64,000 nt of DNA from positions 10,912,001 through 10,976,000 of the forward strand of contig JASJZH010000004.1 in assembly GCA_037178975.1 (NCBI GenBank). The letters are read 5' to 3'. Positions 34,742 through 47,365 of this stretch are shown piece after piece; position 1 is the stretch's first letter; every line of letters begins with the position of its first letter. This DNA is from Oscheius tipulae (lineage: Eukaryota; Nematoda; Chromadorea; Rhabditida; Rhabditidae). A program made the position numbers and the translations under genes. The notes beneath the pieces were generated by a model, which was not told the DNA's origin, ran no database searches, and worked only from the letters and a program-made list of their open reading frames with translations.

Positions 34742-37124
34742 ATGCATCGCATAGCTGAACAGATGATCACGAATGTGAAAAAGTTCACAGAGAAAGACTT
34801 CACTGGAGATCCTGTTTCACTAGGCGAAGGTAGAGAGGGATCGGTTTATCGCTGGAGAAGCAATGATTTCGGGTTAGGATTATATTTCCAAAAGTGATAT
34901 TTTCTTCAGACGCGACCTTGCAGTCAAAATGCTAAACACAGATCTTCCACTGAGCAAGATGACGGAAGCACAGCTATTAATTAGGGTAAACTTTTAGTCA
35001 AAAACGCTAGGGCGTTATTTAGACCTCCAATCATACAAATATCATTACTATCTACGGCCTCTACCAAGATGCCAGTCGCTTTTCGCAGACTGGATTCAAA
35101 GGCTATGTCATGGAGTACAGTGAGATAGGCAGTTTGGATAATGGTGAGGGCTTTAACTTGTGCTATAGTCCCTTCAGTTGTTTTTAACACTGACCGAAGC
35201 TATCCCGACAGTCAAGTTTACGAGTGGATGCGACAAGCTGCTTTGGGACTCCAACATCTTCACAAATCTAACATTATACATCGGGACATTAAGCTGCAAA
35301 AGTGAGAGAACTTTAAGCCAAGATACAGGCTACCGTTCAAGCATGATTCTAATGACAGACGGAACTTTAAAAATATCCGATTTTGGTCTCTCCAAGGACC
35401 TTGAATCTACAGCTACATGTTCATTTGCTATGTGAGTTTTCCAAATCTTGCTCAATGTCTCTGTCTCTGACATTCTAAAACTTTTCAGGTGTGGCAGCCC
35501 TGGCTTTATGGCCCCAGAAATTCATCGCTTCGCATATTCCGACAAGTCCGATGTCTATGCCTTCTCAATGACTGTCTGGCAGATGTTTCATCGAGAGTAA
35601 GTTGTGAATTCTTAAGAACATGATTCTGCTTGCTAGACATTTCACGAGCTATCCGGACATTCGGAATGGCATAAGAGAATACTTTGAGTTTATGGAAAAC
35701 CCCAGAAATCGTCCTGTCTGTAAACTACGAGTCGACGAAAAAGTGAGGAGTCTTCTCAGAAAAGGATGGGCGAATCTACCTGAAAATCGGCCACCCATTG
35801 GAGCTTTCATCACCCTCGCTAACGAACTTGTACAATGTGGTTCGAGTGCACCAATGCCTGTTCCATCTGCACCAATGGAAGATTCAGTTGTTGAAAGACA
35901 GCAAGAAATGCCAAAAGGACCTGTTGTCGGAAGACGACCGTTGGTGCCAGCTAAGCATGACACAGGAGAAGAGAGGAGAAGAGAAGCAGGCCGGCTTCTT
36001 AGGGAGTTTTTCGAAAATCTGCACCTAAAGAAGATTGCGTGCAATTCGGATCCAGCTTTAAGAGGAAAGTCATATACATTCAACCTCATCACAATCAAAC
36101 CGGAATTCTTCGCTAACAGAGTTCACCGCTACTTCGGATTGCTTAGTGCCCAGGAATGGGTGTCACTGCACAACTCCTTTTCCATCCTCGCCAAACAAAT
36201 TAGGGGTGACAAACTGGAAGGAAAATCTTTTAGAGCCTTCCCACCAAGCAACTTCTCCCAGGAGCAAGTTGATGTAATTGATAACTTTGTGAAGGCCCAG
36301 CCAACCCACAAAGGCCTTCATCTCTACGAAATTTGTTTGGCTGGCGGCGATGTTCTGGTGCTGACTTACACCCCGTCCAACAGTACTCCAAAGGAGATTG
36401 AACAATATGCAAAAACTATCGAGAATTGTTTGCCGCCCACCATACCGTCCATAACAAAAACAGCGACAGTTTTGGATTACGTACCCGAGGATAAGCATCT
36501 ACTCGAAGCTTTGAGAAGAAAAGTTCTCTGCATTGACACAACTGAAAAGTCCAGGTTTCATGCCATTCTCGAGAGTGAGCTACTTCGTGTTTTGCAATAA
36601 TAGCCAAATTTCAGCCATGATTAAATACATCGGTCGTTTCCGTGAGGATGAATCATCAAATGGACCGTCACAACTTTGCTTGGGCAACGGATACAATCTT
36701 GAATTGATTATTCCGGAATTCCAAAAGAAACGGCTGAAAAAATCCATGTGGGCAGAAGTCAATGAGATACATGGACTCTTCGATAATATTGACGAAATCA
36801 TTATTTTCGGAGACAGCAGCGCGAAGCATGACAAACCTTCCCAGAAGGAAGTGGATTTTGGTGGTCAGGCAAAACTGATCTTCATACACTGTATCGACGG
36901 CCAGGTACTGGCGGTACGTACGCCGTAATATTTGTAATCCGACGCATTTTTAGACCCGCGAGAAGATTGAATCGATGAAAGTCTTTGATGCTATTTTTCA
37001 CATTTGGAAAGCTACAGAGAAAGAGGATGTTCTTCTGGTTTTCCAAACTTTGAACAGGCTATCGTATGGTGACAAATGGGGAGTGGATGGACGCCACGTG
37101 TTCCCACTTTCGGAGCTTGAATAA
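34742..37124 (+). CDS. Protein kinase with unknown C-terminal region
   Basis: An N-terminal protein kinase domain in short exons that splice in phase. It has a glycine loop LGEGREGSVYRW, ATP-binding Lys in DLAVKML, hinge YVMEYSEIGSLDN, catalytic loop IIHRDIKLQN, magnesium-binding DFGLSK, activation-segment end GSPGFMAPE, and SDVYAFSMTVWQMFHRE. RDIKLQN favours Ser/Thr or tyrosine-kinase-like specificity. About 330 residues follow (from 35.9 kb), starting with a Pro-rich linker and including two related-looking alpha/beta segments with no family I know; the protein ends NRLSYGDKWGVDG...PLSELE. It is 1.4 kb downstream of the SecA-like gene on the same strand. The start at 34742 is the first ATG in frame before the loop and could be extended. 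Confidence 0.85.
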
Positions 37125-37338
37125 ACTGTATGTACTTTTCTATCCATTTTTATTCAAAGCTGTACATCGTATTCGTCAGAGTAGGTCTGAAGTTCTACTC
37201 GTAAAATGCTGGGTCCCGAGGGAAGTTTACTCGAAATGCGTGCTACCAACTTCTGGTCGGCTTTATCGTTGAGAAGGAGGCATAACGAGGGATATGTTTG
37301 CCTAAAGAGGATTCGCATTCCTGTCCAATAATTGTAGC

Positions 37339-38735
37339 TTACTTGAGGGCTTCTCTAATGTCTCTATGTTTCAAATTATAGAAGAAAAATGACAGTATTC
37401 CGTAGAAGTGATACCCGATGGTGACGATTGGTCCCCATTGCATGAAGACTACCTGGAAAGTGGGCACTGTCAGAGATTCCAGTCGCTGTCTCTCTTTCTT
37501 TTTGTCTCTCTGTTGCTTTGACCAACCTTTCCTAAAATCATATCATACAAGTAGAGAGAACAAGGAAGTACAGAGAAGATGAGAACAATGAGGATGACCA
37601 GGACTGCGAGAGAGTTGATCTAAATCCTTTTCTATTTTGCGCGAACTATGTGAAAGAGCACCTGACGATACTGCTGTCGAGCCTGTTTATCCACACTTCT
37701 ATTCAGAGGCGCATGGTAGCCTTTGAGGACAAAGAGCCGACAGATCAGAATGATGTAGAATATAGAGAGACAGAGACCGAGCATGATGGTCGAGAGGAGG
37801 AAATACCAGTGGAAGAGAGGACCGGAGGAGGAGGTAGTGACGCAGTGGACACGGATCTGAAATACGTTCTTGAGAGAAAAACGGGTGGAGAGCGATAACT
37901 ACTTGAAGGTTTAACTGTCGCGTTAATGAACCCGTTCTTAACCTACTTACCATGAAAATATCGTCTTCCAGTATCAAAAAGGCCGCGTCGAAGATGCCCC
38001 AGGTCACGCTGACGATGCTGACCCATTTCGCGAACTGGGCATGATTCATGAAGTAGTGATCGCCTGGAAAGTAGATAGCGTGCATCCTCTCTCCAGCTAT
38101 GGCCAACGTCAAAATTGCACGGATCTTCTCCAGGGCGATCTCGAAACTCGAGCCGATGAGTATTGTCCACCGTGGACAATTCAAGTTGTTGTGGAGGAAG
38201 AGGTTTACGTAGGTTGGGATGGTGGCGAAGCCTGGAATTTGCCTGTCTCCCCCTCTCTGTCTCTCTGCCTATCTGTTACTATGTCTATCCGTCACAATGT
38301 CACTCTGTCTCTGTGTCTCTGAATCTCAGTCCTTATATCCTCTGTCTCTCTGTCCCGCAACTGAACCAACCTGTCAAACTGTTCGTCACTGCGAAGGCAT
38401 AAAACAGGTAAAGATGTGACTTCGACAGTAGTCTCGGATTCGCATGGAACGAGAACCACATGAAGGCATTGAGAACAAAGTTCAGGACTCCCGTCACAAA
38501 TGCAGCCACATGAAAGACGGTGACACCACGGTGACCGAAATTCTCGGTCACGTAGCTCCACGAACTGTCGAGAACCATTAAGTCATTTTCCTGAAAACAA
38601 GTCAATTAGAGGTCCTGGTTTTTGGAGCTTATTGACACACGCTAGCCATGATGAGGAAGGAAAGAACAAACTGGATGTGCAATATGATTACGAGTTGCGA
38701 GCGGACGAAGAACGTCGTCCCAAAGTTGAAATGTG
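37339..38735 (-). CDS. 7TM chemoreceptor-like GPCR (Srbc-like)
   Basis: A seven-helix receptor of the nematode serpentine type, probably in sensory-neuron membranes. Exons on the minus strand are about 38735-38641, 38590-38371, 38231-37951, 37868-37662, 37619-37527 and 37452-37339; the last five are phase-consistent. Helices include SQLVIILHIQFVLSFLIM, VFHVAAFVTGVLNFVLNAFM, the TM3 end RAILTLAIAGERMHAIYFP (the ER motif replaces DRY), WYFLLSTIMLGLCLSIFYII, SLAVLVILIVLIFSVL and a TM7 ending FYNLKHRDIREALK. The IRA-LTLAI-ER--AIYFP pattern suggests class bc. The first exon has no clear ATG, so the N-terminus is missing. Some introns carry CTCTGTCT tracts. Confidence 0.75.
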
Positions 38736-38739
38736 AGAC

Positions 38740-41700
38740 AGAGGAAGCGTGGGATTAGATGAATAAGACGTCTTTTACAAGAACATACAGGTGTAATTTA
38801 TGCATATGAATCTGAAGATTATTGTCAAAAGATCAAATTGTGGTTCCAGGATTGGAAGACTACAAAAGCTGTATTTCCCCTCCCTCCCCCCGCCCAAAAA
38901 AAAAAATTACAGGAAATCAGAGAACGTTGGACCTGGCTTACATGAGCTGATCAGTTTTATGAACATTGTTTGCTGTCACTTAAACAGCAAAGATTGGTGT
39001 TAAAACTGGCTTAAATTCTTAATCAGGTTACTTACTGCTCGGATCTTTAGCTACAGTCTTCCGCTCATTTTGGTCATCAACCCTTTTCTAGATTAACAAC
39101 TGTCAAGGAAATGTCTTAAACCGCAGGTCTTAAAGTAACCGGTGTTAAAAGTCCATGGCCAGTGCCGTTTTTTTCGGGTCTAAAATAAGGCTTTCTATAT
39201 TAGCTATGTTCTGAAAAGTAGCGTTGTAGCAATTATATTTTGGAATAAATTTTAAGAAGTTATTTTTAAGACTGGTAGCTTGAGACCATTTCCTTATCGC
39301 CGGTTAATCTAGAACGCAACCGATCTGGATTGTTTTCTAGGGAAGGCTAGTAGTCACTCTCCCTAACTTAATTGTGTAGCTCAGTTTTCTGGGTCCCTAA
39401 AGAACGATTCCAGGTTGAGAAAGCATACAGATTCCGCTATGTCTTTGCAAAATATTGCTAACAGCCTATTGGGTATGAAGAGTAAGAGACCGCGTGCGTA
39501 AGTAGTGAGTACGGTAGTGGAAGTAGATGTTGTTTGTTTCACTAACTCGAGATCACTTCTTGGCAAGTTTTTACAGATATTTGCTACCTTGTTTTGGCTA
39601 ACTATGAAATTAAGGTGCAGAGTTCGAAAATATATGACTTGTCAAAATTCTTAAAAAACAAACGAAAGCAAATTAGGAAATAGGCCTATTAAGAAACCCT
39701 TTCGGTCTTATAAACACGGACACTCTGAATTTTTTTTTTTTTTTTTGAAAAGAAAAAGAATTCGGAAGCCTAAGACCTAAGCCTAAGAAGGTAATTGTTT
39801 CAGGCATTTCTTTACTCGCGCATATATAACGAACTTATGAGTCAGTTATTATTCGCTTCAATTGAATAAAACAAAAATGTAGAAAGATACATGAGACGTA
39901 CTACAAAGATACAGCAATAGTTCACATGCGTCATCCGGGTAACTTGGTATTTTTGTGGAAGGAATTTTCCTGGTTGTGTCAAAAAATACTGTTTCTGTCT
40001 CTCTGACTCTCTGTCTCACTCTGTATCTTGCTGTCTTTCTGTAAAAAAAATCAATAAAAACAATGAAAAGGTATGAGTCGAGCCACTATACTAGGCAATA
40101 AAACCTCGCAACAAATTTTTCTCATACGAGCTCGGCACTTTGGAGGTCAAAGTTTGAATGAGAGAGTAATGAGCGTGCGGATTGGATTCCGCACTCTGTT
40201 AGTCTCCCGTCCTAAATGTTATTTCAATCCAAATTCACCCTATTTTGCAGGAAACACGACCTCGTGTGACCCCTACCAATTCTCGTTACTCGCTCTATTT
40301 TGGATTCAAAAACTTCCTTTAAGCCTAGGGACAGGTGAAACCTAATACCTGTTTCCGACTTATCATGGGACCTATTAAGAATTTATGGTATTGGTTCTGT
40401 GAAAATGACTTTTTACGGCAGCTGAATGCGAAAGAGTGAACAGGCACAGAATAGAAAAAAGAATCAAAATGTTCTTGCAGAAGGGAGATGACGCAAGAGG
40501 CGGTTTAGCATAGTACTACCCAGAAGGGTTGTTTGTGTCGGAACAAAATACCAAAGTGTGTGGGAATGCTCAAATAACATGTTTTGCCGCAGTACGCTGG
40601 GTATTGTTCCATAGGCTTACTTACAAGATCTTGAGAACCGAATAGAGTACTTGCTACCGAAAAATTTGACTTCTGATTACCATTTTTGCCTGTAACAACT
40701 TACATAGTAGGTGGGCATCATACGGTGGAGGTTCTGTGGAAGGTCAATGGCAGGGTCGCATGTCAGCTAGCCGATTTTTGCTCAAATTAAGGTGAGGCCA
40801 CCTTTTGACCCAATGAATCCTCCATCACCTTTCTTGTAGATCGTTTTACTACTTGATCCCACTCTCGGTTGCTACAAAAGATTTCGGCACAGTTAACCCT
40901 GTTGACGGTACAGTAACTATTTTCTCTTTCACAAATGTAGCTTATGAAAAGCCAAAGTTCAGGAAAATGCAGAAAATACTTGGGATCCCCTGAAACTTGT
41001 GTCCCACTGATCTGAATCCATAAACATGCTCTTCAAATATAGATAGCGACGAGCATGACGAACTTAAAGGGAGTGCCTGGTTACGAAACCCGTTGGCGCG
41101 ATTCTACCGTATTTCGCGCAGCAATTCAAACCAATTTATTCCAAAAGCCCAGAGAACAGATTTCTGCTCTATTTTTATTGGCGTTTGTAGCTCTTCTTGC
41201 GTTAGAACACTACTCTACACCGATGTGGACCGACAACATACAAGGAAAAAGTCAGTGCCAAAATTTATCGACTTCTGACCACTTTCGTTTTTTTTGGTTT
41301 GCTATAACTCATTTAATCACTCTCTTTGCGATAAAACAGCTCCCCAGAGCTGGAAAACCACTGCAAAACGTAAGAATCCTGAGCTTTTTAACTTTTTCGG
41401 CGTTCCCGCCAATGTTCTGAACTGTGCGCACCAACTTTGGACTATTCGACACAATAGCGAGACACTCGCTTTAAACATAGCTGGTGTAAGACCGGGGGGA
41501 AACGTCGGGTTCGACATAATAGCTAAAGCACAAAAGCTGTGCATGATAACTGGATAGATGACATTAGACAACGAAATGGATCCCGGAACGGAAGAGTCAC
41601 TCACAACAAGGGAAATGACTGACAGCAGAATATATAAGAAAATTTTGTATGTCGACATACACGGAAAAGGCTAAAAACTGAACTGAAAAAAAACACATGT

Positions 41701-44230
41701 CAGTTAAGTGAGATCACTTAACTTTCGTAGTATTCACTTTAGTCGGAGGAGCCCATTGTTCGCAGGGTCACGTAGGAAATAGCCTTAGCGATCTGGTAAC
41801 GTTGGATTCGACCCAAAATCACCCCGATGCCTATGAATACCACGTTCCAAACACTCCCAAAGACGCATTTATAATGGAATTCATCCGTAAGTGTAGGAGT
41901 AAATAGTTTATAGTGAGGACTTTGGGACTGAAGGTCGAGCGTAGCTAAGCTGACGGAAATCTTTTTACAAATGAGATACGAGGGAGACCAATCCACATCC
42001 TGGCGTGCAAAAAGTACGTAGTGTGTTGTGTTGTTTTGGGAAAGTCATTTGCATCGCCATGCTCTAGGAAGAAAGTGAGGGGTGGGGAATACTTGAGCTA
42101 GTGAACTTGGCAGGAATAACCTGTGCTCAGTGGTTTCAATTAATGTATGCTCCCTCGTAATAAAATAAGCAGGTGGGGTGCAAAGAGTCAATGGGTGGTA
42201 AACTGGAGATAGACAGAGACAGACAGAGGCTGTGACAGTCATTGATCTAACGAAATAACAACTCAGTCGTTCAGTTCAAGGCTACCCATTCAATTTTCAA
42301 AGGTGTCAACTTTCAATAGAGCTTTGTGAGAGTCACACCTCGGAACCTCCTACACAAAAACACGGGATTTTGCAACATATTCTTTAAGAATCAAGAGAAC
42401 ATGCGGTTCCAGCTGAACAGTCGTGTTTGTTCGGCTGTGAGTAAAATTACCATCTGTGGTCTTTAGGTACCTGCCCTGGAGGCAGGAATTTGAAGTCAGA
42501 GCCTGAAAATCCTCATGCTCGCAACATCCGTAAAGAATCAGTAATCCGGTTAGGGGGACCGCAGTTCATTATGTATTTTTGATTGAAAAACATGGGGTTA
42601 TGTTCCACAAACATGAGTCATTAATGGAAAATGTCTGAAGGCGGTAGTATAAAACAGGAGTATCCTTTTATACCAATCATCTCTGTCCTATTTAGGTTCT
42701 GAATGACGGCCTTGTTTTAGGGGAATTACAACTCTGTCACATATCACTCATTTGGGACGGAAGCATATAGCTTAGACAGAGAGATCTCTGAATCAAAATG
42801 AAGCAGGAACAGTGAAAATTCTGACTTTTTTTTAAATAAAGTATTTATAAAAAAAGAACCCTATCCCGACAAGAAGTGGGCCAGGTCCTTTTTTCATGCA
42901 AAAAAATGCAAAAGTATATAAGGGGTATGATCGCGGGAGATGGTTCGGGGGGTCACAGAGTTCAGTACTGGAGCTGCTCTCCGGTGTTTCAAGGTCAAAA
43001 AGTAGTTTTCTTGTGTAATGATGTTCTACAAACTTGTAGATTTCGGTATGGACTACAACTTTGCTGTGCACCAAAATTTTTTAAACTAAGTTTTGGACCT
43101 GCAGAGTGATGTTTCCCATCATTTGTCATCGCAATTCTGGTCAGAAGGTTTCATCCGCAATCCAATGAAATTGTAGGCCAGAACAGAGCTTACAAGCGGC
43201 TAGAAAATGACCTAAAGTTATAACAGCTTCCTGGAGAAGGAAGCTGCGAGAGGAGATTTTGGAGTGTACCCTCGACCCTTCCTCCCTAGCCGGTTTAGAT
43301 CGTTTGCAGAAGAAGAATTGTAAATTTTCCTGGAACTTCCGGGTAAAAACTTCTCTGCCTCTGTCCTTGGAAAACGGAAATCTGGTATTTTGATCCCAAT
43401 TTGCTCCATGGCACAGTTCACGCACAAATGCTTCTGCTCTATGTCGGGCTATGATTTAGATCATGAAGCTAGCGGAATGACCCAGAAAAAAAAGAGGAAG
43501 ATCTTCACGTGTTCTTCAGCACATTAGTGCACATATGCCCTTATAGCATTCCCCGGAATTTGCGTAATTCCCGAAGCTTTGGGAATCTATAGGGCACCAA
43601 AAAACTTAAGGACGCCAGGCTACAAACAGAAATATGAACGAAGAAGAGAAGAAGACTGAAGACCGTGAGCTCTTATTTGCTGGAGACACGCGGCTGCATT
43701 ATTAACAGGATCGGAAGGTCGCTTTGATGGCAATTTTGCACCTATTATTGGGACTTTGTCCCTTCTTAAAATAGCGTCTCGTCAGCTGTGAAACTTAATG
43801 AGCAGGAGGCGATCACGGAGCTCAGAAACCCGGCTTGCTTTTTAATAACTCGCTCTCGAGCGGTTTCAGTTATCCAGGCCCGTCTTAATTACGGGTGTGC
43901 ATAGCTAAAAAGAATGTGTCTAGACTGGAGGATGGGTGTTAGAGTGAAAAATGAGTACTTAGAATTGAACTTTGGGGCAGGAGTCAAATTGACAGATCGG
44001 AGATGAGTCAGACAGAAAGACAGAATGACAGAGAGACAGCGAGACCGATCTAATTCTGGAGACTCTCACGTGGAGGAGGACCTAAAACATCTGCAAGGTG
44101 CAATCTGTCAACTTTCAGCTGCTGAGAAAATGGCAACCCAGATCATATTTGCAGCTTCGAGCAAACTATTGTGAAAGCAGGTTTGTATCCCCTTATGACC
44201 GACTGTTTCCGATACTCTTGGCCACACACA
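38740..44230. other. Gene-poor region
   Basis: About 5.5 kb without a gene I can support. It has a T17-18 run near 39730, a telomere-like motif near 39770, a CTCTGTCT tract near 39995-40040 and the third repeat copy at 42905. The open frames at 40073, 41055 and 41739 have no domain, no splice logic and no paralogue. Confidence 0.5.
42905..43110 (+). repeat. Dispersed repeat family, diverged partial copy 3
   Basis: This stretch shares with copies 1 and 2 the ordered blocks gtatatA.gggg, gcgngagatggt.cgg and gatgttct.caaa.ttgta/g followed by a pyrimidine-poor stretch, but is much more diverged and lacks the 5' third. It lies in a gene-poor region. Confidence 0.45.
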
Positions 44231-44299
44231 CACAGTCAGCGCAATCAGTTGCCAGGAAATGAAGATACTAGCTAATACTTCCTTGTTTTCAGTCAGAGG

Positions 44300-45080
44300 A
44301 TATTTGCGGAGTGACTACGACTTTGCACGTTAGAAAGAACAACTTTTGGACTCTGAGAGAAGCGAACTGTGACCGCCGATTCGATTTTTTTTAGAAGTGA
44401 GAACTTTTTTGACTGATGTTATACTGGAAAAAGTACCCATACTTATCGGGTCTCTCTGAAATTAGTTCTTCGTCTGCAGACTAAATTTGTCAACAACGGT
44501 CTGCCCTTATCAGACCTACAGAGTAGAATGGGTCGAGAAGGAGAGGGGTAAAAGGAGACAAAGAGACAGACAAACTGACCTCAGATAGCTTTCATCTTGA
44601 CTAGATACCATCTTCTAGTAGCAGCTACTTCTGATTTCTCCAATCGTTTTCTATGCTTATTTTGTCCAACTGTTCTGTCCTTGCTTCCAGAAGTGTCTAT
44701 CTAGAAAATGACAAAAACAGAAAAGTATATACATAAATTCTGCTTGGTTTTTGTAAGTTTTTGACCAAAAGGATCGATCCCTAAATTTGTTCAGAAACGA
44801 CAAGAGTGTCTCTGCTCTGACAGCATTAAATGCCCACTAGTTCTTGGTTCCCAACCGCTGGACATCATACTAGACTTTATAAAAGTCTCTCCCACCACAG
44901 ATGCTGCGAGGTGCGCCTGGCTTATCAATTCTCAGACCAAAAGATCTCTTTTTCAGCTGACAGTTCCAGTACACACTATTGAACTCAACCCTGAAGGTTC
45001 AAGCTTGCTTGATGATACAGATGAGAATGACACAGATGTTTTGAAAACCCTTCATTGTACGGAATGTAGTGAAGATACGT
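44300..45080 (+). pseudogene. ML/NPC2-like pseudogene
   Basis: A damaged tandem copy of the gene at 45290. Aligned blocks are aacttttttgactgatg, GTCAACAACGGTC..., the CSDSIKCP segment, LDIILDF and the following intron with its TTTTTCAG. It lacks an equivalent of the signal-peptide start. It has lost about 10 bases after CTGACAG, a short piece before the last intron, and the C-terminal Cys segment reads out of frame. Nothing suggests it can make the domain. Confidence 0.7.
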
Positions 45081-45249
45081 GAATGTCCATTCAGTCAGTC
45101 GCTGGGAAGTGAGACTGAGAGTCCCAATTAATGGATAGAACCTTTATATGGCTCCTGTAAACCCTACCTCTTATCAGCTTCTCTCTACTGTCTTCTAGTT
45201 TCTCTAGTGTTAGTGATTCTCTAGTGGCATGACGAGAAGGCTTGGTAGC

Positions 45250-45257
45250 TATAAAAG
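45250..45257 (+). promoter_or_regulatory. TATA box
   Basis: TATAAAAG lies 33-40 bases before the ATG at 45290, leaving a leader of only a few bases if initiation is 25-30 bp downstream. Confidence 0.45.
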
Positions 45258-45289
45258 CGGGAGAGAAGTTCACTGTGATAAGCCAGAAA

Positions 45290-46146
45290 ATGCTCTTTGT
45301 GTTCCTAGCTCTTCTTCCATTAGCTTCCGGCTTTTGTTCGGACTCTTGGCCCAATGGTACCGCACATGCTGTAAACTTTTGGAACTGTCCCGGTGGTCTG
45401 ATCAAGTTCGTTGATGTGGAAACTTTTTTGACTGATGGTAGGTGGACAACTTCAAAAAGCTATCTAAAGTTTAGGGCAAACCCACACTTACCCAATATCT
45501 TTTCAATCTTCACTCCTTCTTAAGACCAAAATTGTCAACAACGGTCATGTCGTATTTAGCCTGCAGAGTACAATGAGTATCTCGACTTTGGAAGGATCTG
45601 ACGTGAATAGCTGTTATTGGAGCACGATTCCTACCTATGGATCACTGTAAGTGGGAAAGACTCTCTGTCTCTCTGTTCCTTTGTTCTCTGTCTTTCTGGC
45701 TATGTATTACTCTTTCTCACTGTCTCTCTGTCTTTCGGTCTCTTAGTCTCTAGGTCTCCATATTTTTCTCTCTCTGTATCCAGTCTTCTTTCTCGTTAAG
45801 AAGCCACACCTTCCGCTATCTCCCTTATCTCACTTTGCGTGCCTCACCTGGCATTGTTGCCTCAGACTACATAACTTTTTGTCTAGGAATGACCGCAACT
45901 CCTGCTCCGATAGCGTCAAGTGCCCAGTAAATCCTGGTATCCAGGACCTGGACATCGTACTAGACTTCACAAAAACCTCTCCTGCCACACTGCAAATGCT
46001 GCCAGGTGTGCCTGGCTCATCAATTCTCAGACCAAAAAATCACTTTTTCAGCTGACAGCGACGTGCAGATCCAGTACACACTATTGGACTACTCAATGAA
46101 TGTGCAAGCCTGCCTGATGATGCAGATGAGAATGACGCACAAGTGA
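45290..46146 (+). CDS. Secreted ML (MD-2/NPC2-like lipid recognition) domain protein
   Basis: A secreted lipid-binding fold is suggested. The signal peptide MLFVFLALLPLASGF is followed by CSDSWPNGTAHAVNFWNCPG (ML proteins have an N-terminal C...CP pattern). After an intron whose exact donor is unclear come KIVNNGHVVFSLQSTMSIST, SCYWSTIPTYGSL, NSCSDSVKCPVNPG (compare CKSGIRCPI in NPC2), LDIVLDF and a last exon ending VQIQYTLLDYSMN-QACLMMQMRM, the beta-hairpin with the closing Cys. Introns at 45648 and after LQMLPA are in phase. ML proteins bind sterols or other lipids; the ligand here is unknown. A broken copy lies directly upstream. Confidence 0.65.
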
Positions 46147-46195
46147 AAAATCTTTACATGGCAGTCAAAAAAAAACGAATATTTACACCAAAAAT

Positions 46196-46928
46196 TCAGT
46201 CAGTCTCGTCCATCTGCTGATTTTTCTCGTTCTGTTTCGACTTCTCGGCCTTTTTCTTTCCGACGTCATCCATTTTCTTCTGAAGTTCGTTGAGTTTTTC
46301 GCCATTTTTCTGATCGGCAGCTGATAGTTTAATTGTGAGAACTAGTCTCAAAGTTACCTTTCTTCTGTGCTCCAGGGACAAAGTTGCTACCAGTGGGAGT
46401 CTTTGTCAGGGTGTGGTTGAACTGTTGACCGTGTCCGGAAGGAGGACTCATGACTGAAAACTCTGGGTGTCTATCGAAAGTTTGGTACTGTTCGTACTGG
46501 AAACGCCTGTCTCTCTTGACGAGTGGTATCCTCTGGAAGCCTAAATCATTTATCCCCTCACACTATGAAATAATTTTAAGTGATCAAACGAGCCTTGGCA
46601 AACTATCATTTCATCGAGCAGGTGAAAAAAAAATCCAAGCTTAGCAAAAGTCTCAGGACTGACTCTATCTGCAGCTCTGCTTTCCTACTGTTTCGTGACC
46701 ATCAGGAGGAGAAGTTATGCCCCACAAAACTGTTCGTGGAAACTACTCTGGGCTTTGCAGGATTCTGACCTCACTCTGGAAGGAACCACAGGCTCTCGTT
46801 CTCAAGATTTCCGTGAAGTTCACTTTCAGTAGTTACATTGTCCAGATTCCCCTAGGATTGACCAATAAGAATCTGAAAGACTCACAATCAACGAAGAACG
46901 AATATCTTCTAGCAGCAAGTCTCAGCAT
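46196..46928 (-). CDS. Small protein with mitochondrial-type presequence (family member 1)
   Basis: Three exons (46928-46886, 46453-46358, 46320-46196) splice in phase to 87 aa. The N-terminus MLRLAARRYSFFVD is an Arg-rich amphipathic presequence. The junction gives DFMSPPSGHGQQ, and the C-terminal half is a charged helix (LNELQKKMDDVGKKKAEK...). The exon layout, the donor after the presequence and the DFM-PP-G-Q motif match the genes at 47366 and 52167. I do not know the family; a mitochondrial role is inferred from the N-terminus only. Confidence 0.65.
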
Positions 46929-47365
46929 CTTGTGTTATTTGGTAGGAAAGAGGTCGGAGGCCGCAAGTGAATCTGCAAAAATAAGTGTAAACATGTTTTC
47001 TGTTTGCTGTGTGTGTGAGAGAGAGAGAGAGGAAAGGATGAGGTTGAAGGAGTCGGGTGTCCCAGTTTTTTCGTTTCTTGAGTAAATAAGCATGATCGTT
47101 GGTAAGTATGAAGCGAAGTTCAGTATTTTTGCTCAAAGGAGGACGTGGCGTAATAGACCGTCTGAAAGTTGGAAATATTTAATAATAAAAAAGGTTTGAA
47201 GCCGGGAATCGTGGGAGAGAGGTCTGAAAAAAAGAGAGGCAGTCTCTCTGTCTCTCTGTATCTTCGTCTCTCTATTTCTCTGTCTTAACATCTCACCAAA
47301 ACATGTGACCTCTTTTTATTCAGTAGCACAAGTCTATGTACACGTTTTCAAGCTATACAAATAGT

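Noticed and set aside
40073-41660. Open frames of 90-120 codons in the gene-poor region
   Set aside because: Unbiased composition, no signal peptide or domain, no matching frame on either side of plausible introns.
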